Notes under the pieces: model-generated
Databases searched by the model: none
Told to the model about the DNA's origin: nothing
What the model saw: only the letters and a program-made list of their open reading frames with translations
Made by a program: the position numbers and the translations under genes
Assembly (NCBI GenBank): GCA_049516635.1
Contig: JBEKSX010000032.1
Coordinates: forward strand, 1 to 28,216
DNA length: 28,216 nt
Direction: 5' to 3'
DNA from: JBEKSX01 sp049516635
Lineage (GTDB): Bacteria; Bacteroidota; Ignavibacteria; Tepidaquicellales; OLB5
Shown here: positions 16,623-25,316 of the stretch, in pieces
Numbering within the stretch: the stretch's first letter is position 1
Layout of the letters: each line of letters opens with the position of its first letter

Positions 16623-16648
16623 AAAGGACACGTATTATCGTGTCCTTT
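16623..16648 (-). terminator. Rho-independent terminator after the haem-barrel gene
   Basis: A perfect 10-bp stem (AAAGGACACG / CGTGTCCTTT) encloses a 6-base loop. On the minus strand it is followed by a further T-run (CCTTTTTCTT), 26 bp after the stop of the gene ending at 16674. Confidence 0.85.
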
Positions 16649-16673
16649 ATTATTTCCGGAGTTGTATGAACAA

Positions 16674-17849
16674 TTAAAAATAAAATTTTATTGTCTGCTG
16701 AAACTCATTGTTCTTGATCGTAATGTTCGGATCAGGAGTTTTTACAAGCCTGAATATGGTTTCCAGTTCAAGTCCTGTGAACGGGAATAAACCTATACCA
16801 AAACTGTAACGAAACCTTTCCTGGTCACCTTGTTTAATCCCAAGCTGGGGGTCATAATTTTCTATTTGAAATTTCGCTTCCAGACCCTGTATTACTCTGA
16901 TATCAACTTCTCCGAAAATCGTATGAAAATCATTGCGTGTACTTACACTATCACGAATATCCAGACGGTTATAATCATATTCTCCAAGAATCGCTACCCT
17001 TTCGAACAAGCCGATGGATATAAATCCGGCACCTATCTGTCTTAATGCGTTGATATTATTGGTAATATCATATTTAAACGGATTAGAAAGGAAAGAACAG
17101 CCGATTCCCAGAGTAACTTTATTTTTCTTACTCGCCCAGCGAAAATCTCCTGATGCTACAACTTGTTTTCCCGCATCAGCATCGAAGTCAGAAGAAAAGT
17201 AATTTACACCATTGAAAAATCCTACATTTAGTGTAAATAAACCCGGTGAGATGCCGGCTTCTATACCTGCATCCGAATTATAAGGCGTATTCAGGTTATA
17301 TATCCTCTGGTATGCGCGGTGTTCGGGTATTTTGATGCCAAAATTTGGTTTAAATTTACCTGCGCGGAGATATAATCCGGAAGGAAGGCTCGAAACCATT
17401 CCATATACTTCATAAACAGGAGTAAAAGATTTATACTGCAATGAAGGAGCAATCACGAGGTTAAGGTGTTTATTTATAGTAGCATTAAAATAAAGATCAG
17501 CCTGCATCTGGAAAAAACTGTTCATATCCGGCTGCCCTTCCGCAACCTGGTCATTAAAAAAAAGTGTCCTCATATCTGCACCTATCTGTATGCCTTTTGT
17601 TATCTGGGCATTAAAATCGGTTTTCTTGTTCATTTTTTCAAAAATTTTCATATATAAATAATCCTTTGATATTTTAATACCATAGGCATTTCTTAATGCG
17701 CCACCTGTGGGATTAACATGACAACTCATGCATTTCTCTCCTGTATAAGCTGCGAATTTTGGATAAGAATACGAACCTGATAGAGCAAAACAAAATATCA
17801 ACAAAAAGATGAAGCAAATAAATAGAAACGGTTGGTTTTTTATTTTCAT
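16674..17849 (-). CDS. Outer-membrane beta-barrel protein with N-terminal single-haem c motif
   Basis: The protein has 391 residues. A signal peptide (about 1-28) is followed at once by EKCMSCHVNPTGGALRNAYG. This holds a CxxCH haem c attachment site (C40, C43, H44) and a segment often seen in exported cytochrome-like domains. The rest, from about residue 65, alternates short aromatic beta strands with polar turns and ends in Phe (QQTIKFYF), as outer-membrane barrels do. It resembles porin-cytochrome fusions proposed to pass electrons across the outer membrane. With only one haem it could instead be a redox-sensing or structural barrel. It has its own promoter-like sequence and terminator, so it is monocistronic. 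Covalent haem needs a c-type cytochrome maturation system, which is not in this window. Confidence 0.75.
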   Translation of the reverse strand: MKIKNQPFLFICFIFLLIFCFALSGSYSYPKFAAYTGEKCMSCHVNPTGGALRNAYGIKISKDYLYMKIFEKMNKKTDFNAQITKGIQIGADMRTLFFNDQVAEGQPDMNSFFQMQADLYFNATINKHLNLVIAPSLQYKSFTPVYEVYGMVSSLPSGLYLRAGKFKPNFGIKIPEHRAYQRIYNLNTPYNSDAGIEAGISPGLFTLNVGFFNGVNYFSSDFDADAGKQVVASGDFRWASKKNKVTLGIGCSFLSNPFKYDITNNINALRQIGAGFISIGLFERVAILGEYDYNRLDIRDSVSTRNDFHTIFGEVDIRVIQGLEAKFQIENYDPQLGIKQGDQERFRYSFGIGLFPFTGLELETIFRLVKTPDPNITIKNNEFQQTIKFYF

Positions 17850-17916
17850 ATTTTTATTATTTAAGGTTATAAAAAACTTACAATTAAAGGAATATTGAAG
17901 AAAATATTTAAAAAAA

Positions 17917-17947
17917 CAAATTAAATAAATAGGCAGGTAAACACCAA
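17917..17947 (-). promoter_or_regulatory. Putative promoter of the haem-barrel gene
   Basis: On the minus strand TTG (17947-17945), a 20-bp spacer and TTAATTTG (17924-17917) match the consensus with one mismatch in the -7 box. The start would be about 60 bp before the ATG. Confidence 0.4.
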
Positions 17948-17987
17948 TTTAATTTTCATTTACATTTCAAGTTAATGCATTTAAATA

Positions 17988-17995
17988 TATTTTTG
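17988..17995 (+). promoter_or_regulatory. -7 box upstream of msbA
   Basis: TATTTTTG matches TAnnTTTG. Twenty bases further upstream is ATTT rather than ATTG, so the -33 element is imperfect. Because the msbA ATG is at 18000, a promoter here would make a leaderless message. Confidence 0.35.
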
Positions 17996-17999
17996 TTTG

Positions 18000-19829
18000 A
18001 TGAAAGAATATTTAAGGTTAATTAAACTACTTAAGCCTTACCGCAAACTGCTGGTCCTCTCATTCATACTGGTGCTGTTGTTTTCAGTCACGAATGGAAT
18101 ATCAATTTACCTGTCAATTCCCCTGCTTAGAACATTATTTTTATCAGGAGATACAAGTACCCAAATAATACAGATAAACCAATTCAGCAGTATAATAGAT
18201 TCACTCAGATATAAGTTCGAATCGTATATTTTTGCGGGCGGGGATAAGTATTCTGCGCTGGTTAAAGTATGTGCCATGATGATAATTTTCTATTTTTCCA
18301 AGAATGTATTCGGTTACTTACAGTCCATTCTTACACAGTACGTCGAAAAATCTCTGATCACCGGTATCCGCAGAAAACTGTACCACAAGTTCAACACACT
18401 ATCGTTAAAATATTTTAGTGAAAAGAGAGCAGGAGATATAATTTCAAGGTTTGTAAATGATGTAAACCTTCTTCAAAATACTGTCTCCATTACTTTTACT
18501 AACCTGCTCAGGGACCCGATACAAATAATAATTTTCCTCTCTATGGCCTTTTATATCAGCTGGAAACTGACATTAATTTCCATCATTATTATCCCGCTTT
18601 CGATGATACTAATAATTAAGATAGGAAGGAAATTAAAAAAATACAGCTTGCGTGTTCAGCAAAAGATGGGTGAATTCGTATCTGTTATAGCAGAGACTAT
18701 ATACGGCAGTAAAATAATACGGGCATTTTCGATGGAAAAGTTCGAGAACAGGAGATTCGAGGTCAAACTCGGGGAATATTTCCGCTCTATAATGAAAAAT
18801 GCCATATATAGTGACCTGACGAGCCCGCTAACGGAATTCATATCGGTCTCTGTTGGTGTGTTCATCATCTGGTATGGCGGCAGAGAAATATTTTCAGGGG
18901 GAACATTAGCGCCGGAGGAGTTTATCGGTTTCCTGATCATTGTATTCCAGCTTATGGCACCAATAAAAGATATCAGCACTGTCAACAACCGTGTACAGGA
19001 ATCATCAGCCGCGGCGGACAGGATTTTCGAGATACTTGATACCAAACCGGAAATATATGATGCTCCCGATGCGATCGAAAAGAAATCTTTTAACGATTCC
19101 ATCGAGTTCAGGAATGTAAGTTTCAAATATGACGAATGGGATAAAGTGATACTCGATAACATCAACATAAAAATATATAAAAATGAGAAGCTTGCAATAG
19201 TGGGTTTAAGCGGCGGAGGGAAATCCACGTTCGTTGATCTTATACCAAGGTTTTACGATGTGACCTCAGGCGAAATTCTGATAGACGGGATTAATGTGAA
19301 GAAAATAAAATTAGCTTCATTGAGAAGCCTGTTCGGCATCGTGACGCAGGAAATCATTCTTTTTAATGATTCCATCAGGAATAATATAGCTTACGGACTA
19401 GAAGATATACCGTTCGAAAAAATTAAAGAGTCAGCGGTCAGTGCAAACGCACACGAATTTATAATGGAAACCGAGAAAGGTTATGATACGGTTATCGGGG
19501 AACGCGGGCTTAAGCTCTCAGGCGGACAAAAGCAAAGGATTGCGATAGCAAGGGCATTGCTTAAAAACGCTCCTATTATGATATTCGATGAAGCTACTTC
19601 CTCACTAGATACCGAATCGGAAAATCTGATACAGGAAGCAATAGAAAGACTGATAAAACATAATACCTCGATAGTCATAGCACACCGCCTTTCAACTATT
19701 CGCAATGCAGACCGAATAGTCGTCATACACGACGGCTGTCTGGACAGCATAGGTACACATGATGAATTGATGGAGAACGAGAACGGTATTTATAAAAAAT
19801 TGTATGAAATGCAGTTCAGCACGGAATGA
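18000..19829 (+). CDS. msbA: MsbA-like lipid A/lipopolysaccharide flippase (ABC exporter)
   Basis: This 609-residue half-transporter is an ABC exporter. An N-terminal membrane domain with about six helices (residues 1-330) is followed by an ATP-binding domain. That domain has Walker A VGLSGGGKST (about 400), the signature LSGGQKQRIAIARALL (about 506), Walker B PIMIFDEATSSLD (about 525) and the H-loop VIAHRLS. Family B exporters of this shape flip lipid A-core across the inner membrane. The gene heads a run with two core glycosyltransferases and an O-antigen ligase, which supports the LPS role, although a different lipid cargo cannot be excluded. I used the ATG at 18000, not the adjoining TTG at 17997. 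Its stop overlaps the next start (ATGA). Confidence 0.88.
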   Translation: MKEYLRLIKLLKPYRKLLVLSFILVLLFSVTNGISIYLSIPLLRTLFLSGDTSTQIIQINQFSSIIDSLRYKFESYIFAGGDKYSALVKVCAMMIIFYFSKNVFGYLQSILTQYVEKSLITGIRRKLYHKFNTLSLKYFSEKRAGDIISRFVNDVNLLQNTVSITFTNLLRDPIQIIIFLSMAFYISWKLTLISIIIIPLSMILIIKIGRKLKKYSLRVQQKMGEFVSVIAETIYGSKIIRAFSMEKFENRRFEVKLGEYFRSIMKNAIYSDLTSPLTEFISVSVGVFIIWYGGREIFSGGTLAPEEFIGFLIIVFQLMAPIKDISTVNNRVQESSAAADRIFEILDTKPEIYDAPDAIEKKSFNDSIEFRNVSFKYDEWDKVILDNINIKIYKNEKLAIVGLSGGGKSTFVDLIPRFYDVTSGEILIDGINVKKIKLASLRSLFGIVTQEIILFNDSIRNNIAYGLEDIPFEKIKESAVSANAHEFIMETEKGYDTVIGERGLKLSGGQKQRIAIARALLKNAPIMIFDEATSSLDTESENLIQEAIERLIKHNTSIVIAHRLSTIRNADRIVVIHDGCLDSIGTHDELMENENGIYKKLYEMQFSTE

Positions 19830-20575
19830 AAATAACAGGAATAGTTATAACATATAACGAGGAAAGGAACATTAGAGAATGCCTCGAATCCATCAAATGG
19901 CTCGAAGAGATAGTTATTGTAGATTCCCACAGTACTGACAGCACTCCGCAGATAGCAAAACACTACACAGACAAGATCTTCACTATCGATATTACAAACG
20001 TTACACAAAAAAGAATATTCTCTCTAGAAAAAGCAGCGAATGAGTGGATATTATTCCTCGATGCCGATGAAAGGGTCACCCCTGAGCTCAAAGATGAGAT
20101 TCTTGTACTCAAAAACAAACAGGAAGAAGATATAACAGGATATTATATAAACCGGAAAAATTTTTACCTTGGAAAATGGATAAAGCATTGCGGTTTGTGT
20201 CCTGATTACCATTTAAGACTGTTCAAAAAAGACTACGGTGCTGTCACCGATAGGGTTGTTCACGAAGCGGTGAACGTTGAGGGTCAGACGTCCAGATTAA
20301 AAAATCACATCTATCATTATTCGTATCCCGACCTTAATATACTGCTCGAAAAAATAAATTATTATTCAACTCTCGAAGCAGAGGAACATTTTCATCACGG
20401 GAAGAAAATCTCAAAGACAGGGGCATTTACACACGGCATTTCAGCTTTTCTGAGGGTTTATATTTCACGTATGGGATTTTTAGACGGAATTTACGGATTA
20501 TATGTCAGCTTTACCGATGCGTGTGTAAATTTTCTCACGCAGCTTAAGCTTCTGAAGCTTCAAAATAAAATTTGA
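19826..20575 (+). CDS. Family 2 glycosyltransferase, WaaE/KdtX-like (LPS core)
   Basis: This 249-residue GT-A enzyme has an N-terminal nucleotide-sugar fold: GIVITYNEERNIRECLESIKW, IVDSHSTDSTPQIAK, and the DADER metal motif at about residue 78. Later blocks (PDYHLRLFKKD, RVVHEAV) are typical of the WaaE family, which adds a hexose to heptose of the LPS core. It overlaps msbA by 4 bp. It is clearly paralogous to the gene at 21791: CLESIKW versus CLESLKW, and a shared DADERV. The donor sugar cannot be told from sequence. Confidence 0.85.
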   Translation: MKITGIVITYNEERNIRECLESIKWLEEIVIVDSHSTDSTPQIAKHYTDKIFTIDITNVTQKRIFSLEKAANEWILFLDADERVTPELKDEILVLKNKQEEDITGYYINRKNFYLGKWIKHCGLCPDYHLRLFKKDYGAVTDRVVHEAVNVEGQTSRLKNHIYHYSYPDLNILLEKINYYSTLEAEEHFHHGKKISKTGAFTHGISAFLRVYISRMGFLDGIYGLYVSFTDACVNFLTQLKLLKLQNKI

Positions 20576-20585
20576 TATCGTATTC

Positions 20586-21794
20586 GTGAAAAGATCCAAG
20601 GTAATAGAAATAACAAACATACTTATACTGGCATTTCTTAGTATACATGTAATATGTTCTCAAATAAGCATTGCAATATCATCTATCGGGTTGGGCGGGA
20701 TGATAATATTATCCGGATTCAGGATCTATCTTGATAGTGATATTTACAAACCGGAAAAGATGTTAATATTCGTATTCCTATTATATATATTCGCACACAT
20801 AATAGCATCTATATTTTCAGTAGATCCGGCAGATTCTTTCATTCAATCGAAAAGAGTATTTCTGTTTAGCGGTTTCTTCGTTACAATTATCTTCATTAGG
20901 GAATTCAAACAATTAAAAATTATCCTCATCTTATTATTAACTATCACGGCAATTGTTTCGACTTACGAACTAATCCGTTACTTTATCGCTTTCTTCTCAC
21001 AATCGGAAATTCCGATAGGTGAATTCAGGATCGGATTTTTCGGCTATCCTATTACAAATGCTGAAATAAAAATGCTTGTCATACTGATTGCTGTTTCATT
21101 TATCCTGATGAAGAATAAATTTATTTTGAATAAAATATGGCTTATTGTGCTCTCAATTCCAGTTCTTCTCTCTCTTTATTTTACTAATTCCAGGAATGCT
21201 ATGCTAGGATTATTCACAGGTTTATTATATATAGGATTTGCTAAAAACAAATATTTCCTTGCCGGCTTGATCGTTATAGTGATATTATTCCTGATCTTTG
21301 CTCCGATGCCGGTTAAAGAACGTGTATTAAGCATAGCCGATATGAATCAACCGAGTAACCTGGCACATTTCGAGACCTGGAAGACGGGAATTAAAATGAT
21401 CGAAGACCACCCTATTTTCGGGATTGGTGATACCGATATATTAAAAATGTACCGAAGTTACAAAACGCCTGAGTATCATGGCGAGGGCTCTCATATGCAT
21501 AATAATATGCTCAACATATTGTTGACACTCGGTATATTCGGTTTTATTTGCTGGTGCATAATGATGATTTATCTGATCATGCGTTTAATCAGGTTATATT
21601 ATCTCACAAAGAAAGATGAGCTGTTCAATATATTTGCTTTAATATCCATATCGGCAATGATAGCTTTCCAGGTTAGCGGTTTAACAGAATGGAATTTCGG
21701 TGATTTCGAATTTACTGCGATGCTGTGGTTCACACTGGGACTGGCTTTTCTAGCGGAAAAACTATTTAAACAAACAGCGGAAAGCAAAGTATGA
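20586..21794 (+). CDS. O-antigen ligase/polymerase-like membrane protein (WaaL/Wzy_C family)
   Basis: The 402-residue polytopic protein has about 10-12 hydrophobic helices. The signature periplasmic loop is near residues 255-310: a tryptophan-containing AHFETWKTGIKMIEDHPIFGIG is followed by HGEGSHMHNNMLNILLTLGIFGF, with the conserved His/Asn pair. This fits the O-antigen ligase family, which joins undecaprenyl-linked polymer to lipid A-core on the periplasmic side. Wzy polymerases look similar, so polymerase is the main alternative. It starts with GTG, 10 bp after the first glycosyltransferase, and overlaps the second by 4 bp. It lies between two related transferases that may build its acceptor. 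Confidence 0.82.
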   Translation: MKRSKVIEITNILILAFLSIHVICSQISIAISSIGLGGMIILSGFRIYLDSDIYKPEKMLIFVFLLYIFAHIIASIFSVDPADSFIQSKRVFLFSGFFVTIIFIREFKQLKIILILLLTITAIVSTYELIRYFIAFFSQSEIPIGEFRIGFFGYPITNAEIKMLVILIAVSFILMKNKFILNKIWLIVLSIPVLLSLYFTNSRNAMLGLFTGLLYIGFAKNKYFLAGLIVIVILFLIFAPMPVKERVLSIADMNQPSNLAHFETWKTGIKMIEDHPIFGIGDTDILKMYRSYKTPEYHGEGSHMHNNMLNILLTLGIFGFICWCIMMIYLIMRLIRLYYLTKKDELFNIFALISISAMIAFQVSGLTEWNFGDFEFTAMLWFTLGLAFLAEKLFKQTAESKV

Positions 21795-22537
21795 GTACTA
21801 TTACATCGATAGTAATTACATATAATGAAGAAAATAATATAAGCGAATGCCTTGAATCCTTAAAATGGACAAATGAGATCATAGTGGTGGATTCGAACAG
21901 CACAGACCGTACCGCAGAGCTCGCAAAAAGATTTACTGATAATATATATACAACCGATACCCTCTCATTTTCTAAAAAAAGAAACCTGGCCTTAGAAAAA
22001 ACAACCTGCGATTGGATAATATGGATAGACGCAGATGAGAGGGTATCCGCAGAACTGAGTCATGAGATATATGATATAATAAATCATCCTTCCAATAAAT
22101 ATGAAGCATATCTGATCAACCGCAGTTCATTCTTCATAAATAAATTCATTAAACACTGCGGATGGTACCCGGATTATACATTAAGGCTGTTCAAAAGAAC
22201 AGCAGGGATAAGGTTCGATGATGCAAGAGTCCACGAGAAACTGATATATAACGGAAAAACAGGTAAACTAAAAAATGAGTTAATTCACTATACAGATAAG
22301 GATTTTGAGCATTATATTAAAAAATTGAATTCATATACTACAAGCTCTTCACTCGACCTCCACGAGGCAGGGAAAAAAGCAAATATAGCCGATATAATTT
22401 TTAGACCTGTATTTACTTTTATTAAGATGTATTTTTTAAAGCTCGGTTTGCTGGATGGCTACACAGGACTGATCGTTTGCACACTCTCAAGTATACATGT
22501 GTTCATGAAATATTCAAAATTATATTTTTTAAAATAA
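21791..22537 (+). CDS. Second family 2 glycosyltransferase, WaaE/KdtX-like
   Basis: The 248-residue protein is a GT-A enzyme with SIVITYNEENNISECLESLKW, VVDSNSTDRTAELAK and DADERVSAEL (about residues 76-85). Further on are PDYTLRLFKR and RVHEKLIY. It has the same organisation as the transferase at 19826, from which it probably arose by duplication. Differences in the middle (SFSKKRNLALEK versus NVTQKRIFSLEK) may reflect a different donor or acceptor. The start overlaps the ligase stop (ATGA), implying translational coupling. Confidence 0.85.
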   Translation: MSTITSIVITYNEENNISECLESLKWTNEIIVVDSNSTDRTAELAKRFTDNIYTTDTLSFSKKRNLALEKTTCDWIIWIDADERVSAELSHEIYDIINHPSNKYEAYLINRSSFFINKFIKHCGWYPDYTLRLFKRTAGIRFDDARVHEKLIYNGKTGKLKNELIHYTDKDFEHYIKKLNSYTTSSSLDLHEAGKKANIADIIFRPVFTFIKMYFLKLGLLDGYTGLIVCTLSSIHVFMKYSKLYFLK

Positions 22538-22549
22538 ACTTTAAATCTG

Positions 22550-22873
22550 ATGGAACAAGGGGATAAAAATACACAGCTATTACTTTACCTGGTTCAATCT
22601 TTTGAAATGACGGCAATGATCCATATGGGTAAGATCAAAGATCCTAATTCGGATAAAGCTGAGAGGAATCTCCAGCTCGCACAATTTTCGATCGATCTGC
22701 TGGATATGCTAAAGGAAAGAACAAAAGGAAATCTGCTGGAGTATGAGCAAAAATTTCTCGATAATACCTTAAGCCAGCTCAAGCTAAATTATTTAGATGA
22801 AGCCGACAAGGAAAAGAAGGAATCTAAAGAAGAGAAGAGCGATGAGAAATCGGAACCGAAAAGCACTAATTAA
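22550..22873 (+). CDS. DUF1844 family protein
   Basis: The 107-residue protein has a short helical domain (about residues 8-85) matching DUF1844: LLLYLVQSFEMTAMIHMGKI, NLQLAQFSIDLLDMLKERTKGNL, and EQKFLDNTLSQLKLNYL. A Lys/Glu-rich tail of about 20 residues follows. The function of the family is unknown. It lies 12 bp after the second glycosyltransferase and 18 bp before nadK. Confidence 0.85.
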   Translation: MEQGDKNTQLLLYLVQSFEMTAMIHMGKIKDPNSDKAERNLQLAQFSIDLLDMLKERTKGNLLEYEQKFLDNTLSQLKLNYLDEADKEKKESKEEKSDEKSEPKSTN

Positions 22874-22891
22874 CAATTTTAATTTATTCAA

Positions 22892-23782
22892 ATGAAATTC
22901 GGAATCAGAGGTAATATCTATAATAAAGAACTCCCGGGTGTAGCCCTGGATCTTGTTAAAAAGCTGATCTCTAAAAAGGTCGATTTTTTGCTTGACAGGA
23001 ATCTAGCTAAATTAATTCACACAACTTACAATTATGATAATTCTAAAATCCAGCAGGGTGATAATAAAAAACTGCTAGCAGAATCGGATATAATTATTTC
23101 CATCGGTGGAGATGGTACGTTCCTGACAACGGCAAAGCTTGTGGGAGACAGGGATATTCCCATCATCGGAGTTAATATAGGAAAGCTGGGTTTCCTTGCG
23201 GAAACATCCGTCAAGCAGATAGCAAAATTTATTTCCGATATTCTGGAAAATAAATACAAAATAGAAGAGAGAACGGTGTTACAGGCTGCATGCATAGGGA
23301 TAAAACAGAAACCTATTTACGGATTGAATGAAATAGTGGTACACCAAAGCAATGCAGTAAGGACCATAGAGATACAGGCGTACTATAACGACCAGCTTGT
23401 GATAAGCAACCTGGCTGATGGTCTTATCATTTCGACACCGACCGGCTCTACGGGTTATAGTATGTCTGCAGGCGGTCCTGTAGTGAACCCCCTTAGCGAT
23501 GTTATTATTCTTGCACCAATGTGCCCGCACACACTTACAGCAAGACCTATGATACTTCCCGATAACGGAATTATCAATATAAAAGTGGAATCAAGAGTAC
23601 CCATAGGGGTAACTGCTGACGGGAATTCAAAATTTTTATTGAAAAGCCCCGCTGTAGTAGAAATAAAAAAAGCACATTATAAGATAAAGCTCGCTAAAAG
23701 GCTAAACAGCAATTATTTTGAAGTGCTTAACAAAAAATTGTTATGGGGTGAGGATGTCAGAAAAAATAAAAAATTAATATAA
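22892..23782 (+). CDS. nadK: NAD kinase
   Basis: This 296-residue enzyme makes NADP from NAD and ATP. Family motifs are present: IISIGGDGTFLTTAKLV (GGDGT at 72-76), GVNIGKLGFLAE, GLNEIVVHQ, and DGLIISTPTGSTGYSMSAGGP. It sits in the middle of the plus-strand run, as in many Bacteroidota-group genomes where it is not tied to one pathway. Confidence 0.96.
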   Translation: MKFGIRGNIYNKELPGVALDLVKKLISKKVDFLLDRNLAKLIHTTYNYDNSKIQQGDNKKLLAESDIIISIGGDGTFLTTAKLVGDRDIPIIGVNIGKLGFLAETSVKQIAKFISDILENKYKIEERTVLQAACIGIKQKPIYGLNEIVVHQSNAVRTIEIQAYYNDQLVISNLADGLIISTPTGSTGYSMSAGGPVVNPLSDVIILAPMCPHTLTARPMILPDNGIINIKVESRVPIGVTADGNSKFLLKSPAVVEIKKAHYKIKLAKRLNSNYFEVLNKKLLWGEDVRKNKKLI

Positions 23783-23788
23783 TCAAAG

Positions 23789-23986
23789 ATGGCAAGAATA
23801 CATATAGAACGGGTTTTTGATAAACTCGAACACGAAATAAAATCCGGATTAAAATCCGCTCTCGCTGCTACTGCACCTGATAAAGAAATCGACGTACAAC
23901 AGCTTTTTAAGGAATTTAAAAAGCAGGTTATAAAAAACTGCAAGATGTGGGAGTATATTGAAAGTAATGCAGTTGATACTGATTAA
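23789..23986 (+). CDS. Small protein of unknown function
   Basis: A 65-residue, helical, charged protein (MARIHIERVFDKLEHEIKSG...) with no signal peptide and no family I recognise. It starts 6 bp after nadK and lies 42 bp before the exporter gene. The tight spacing within a co-directional run suggests that it is translated. Confidence 0.6.
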   Translation: MARIHIERVFDKLEHEIKSGLKSALAATAPDKEIDVQQLFKEFKKQVIKNCKMWEYIESNAVDTD

Positions 23987-24028
23987 CCTTTATCACATTA
24001 ATAAAACACCGGATAAGATCGGATAAAC

Positions 24029-25306
24029 TTGACACAAAGATCAAAAAGAATTTTTGTTGTATTTCTTGTAGTATTTATTGACCTTCTGGGATTCGGAATT
24101 GTAATCCCGCTTCTTCCCTCCTTTTCACAGGATGTGCTTCAGATGCGTGAGGGTACGATCGGGCTTGCAGCCGGAATTTTTTCTTTAATGCAATTTCTAT
24201 TCAGTCCCTTATGGGGCAGGCTTTCTGATATATACGGCAGGAAACCTATCATCGTCTTCAGCCTTACAGGTAATGTGTTTTCATATATCGCGCTTGGTCT
24301 TGTCTTCAGCGGTATATTCAGATCCATATTCGTTCTCTTCCTTGCACGAGCTATGGCAGGATTTTTCTCAGCAAATATAGGTGCCGCAATGGCATACGTT
24401 TCGGATGTAACTGAAACAAAAGACAGGTCGAAAGGAATGGGCATTATAGGAGCTGCATTCGGGCTTGGTTTCGTTTTTGGTCCTTTCTCCGGAGGAATAC
24501 TCGCTTCGAAATTTGGTTATGGAGTACCTGTATTCCTGGCTGCATTTCTCTCTTTGACTGCATTGATATTTGCTGTAGTAATACTCGAAGAATCTCTTCC
24601 GGTGGAATTTAGACGTCAAAAAGTCTCTTCCACTTTCCGCATTGGCATAGGAACAAAGAAACTTATAGAAGCGCTCAAACATCCGCATGTGGGTTTTTTA
24701 ATTATATTATATTTTATTATTACGTTTTCGATCGCAAATACATATTCTACATTCCAGTTATACGCCCAGAGCAAGGATGGTTTTAACTATAATATCGAGG
24801 AGATAAGCTACCTGTTCGCTTTTATGGGCATTATCGGTGCGATGGTGCAGGGCGGGCTGATCCGGTACCTCGTCAAGCTCTTCGACGAAAGAAAATTGCT
24901 AATCGCAGGTAATATCCTGATGGCAGTAGGACTCGGTATCATTCCATACACACATCACAATTTGTTTCTTTTATTGGGCAGTCTTTTTTTAGTGAGCTTC
25001 GGGAACGGTTTGAACCAGCCTATTACACTGAGCTTCGTATCTAAATTTTCGGACAGGGACGAACAGGGCGGTATACTCGGCATCAATCAATCCCTCTCAT
25101 CACTTGCGAGATTCTTAGGACCGTCATTGGGTGGTTTTGTTTATCAAGGTATAGGGTTTGCAGCACCCTTTTTAACAGGCGGAATTTTTATGCTGGGAGG
25201 TTCCGTGCTGAGCTTCAAGCTTATGCACGATAAATATTCAAAACCGTATGTTGAAAGTCTAAAAACTTACAAGCCTGAAGAAGAAGTTGTTATGAAAGAT
25301 ACTTAA
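24029..25306 (+). CDS. MFS exporter, TetA-like
   Basis: This 425-residue 12-helix transporter has the DHA1/TetA signature. Helix 1 reads FVVFLVVFIDLLGFGIVIPLLP. Motif A follows in the helix 2-3 loop (GRLSDIYGRKPII), and helix 5 holds GAAFGLGFVFGPFSGGIL (motif C region). Such proteins use proton antiport to expel drugs or metabolites; the substrate cannot be told. The start is TTG at 24029; the next Met lies past helix 1, so the TTG is needed. It lies downstream of nadK in the same run. Confidence 0.87.
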   Translation: MTQRSKRIFVVFLVVFIDLLGFGIVIPLLPSFSQDVLQMREGTIGLAAGIFSLMQFLFSPLWGRLSDIYGRKPIIVFSLTGNVFSYIALGLVFSGIFRSIFVLFLARAMAGFFSANIGAAMAYVSDVTETKDRSKGMGIIGAAFGLGFVFGPFSGGILASKFGYGVPVFLAAFLSLTALIFAVVILEESLPVEFRRQKVSSTFRIGIGTKKLIEALKHPHVGFLIILYFIITFSIANTYSTFQLYAQSKDGFNYNIEEISYLFAFMGIIGAMVQGGLIRYLVKLFDERKLLIAGNILMAVGLGIIPYTHHNLFLLLGSLFLVSFGNGLNQPITLSFVSKFSDRDEQGGILGINQSLSSLARFLGPSLGGFVYQGIGFAAPFLTGGIFMLGGSVLSFKLMHDKYSKPYVESLKTYKPEEEVVMKDT

Positions 25307-25316
25307 TGATCAATTA

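Noticed and set aside
16004..16673. Possible hidden gene in the long gap upstream of the RRM gene
   Set aside because: All frames are broken by stops, and the sequence is AT-rich without coding character.
18656..19228. Minus-strand ORF of 190 codons
   Set aside because: It is antisense to msbA and has no recognisable domain.
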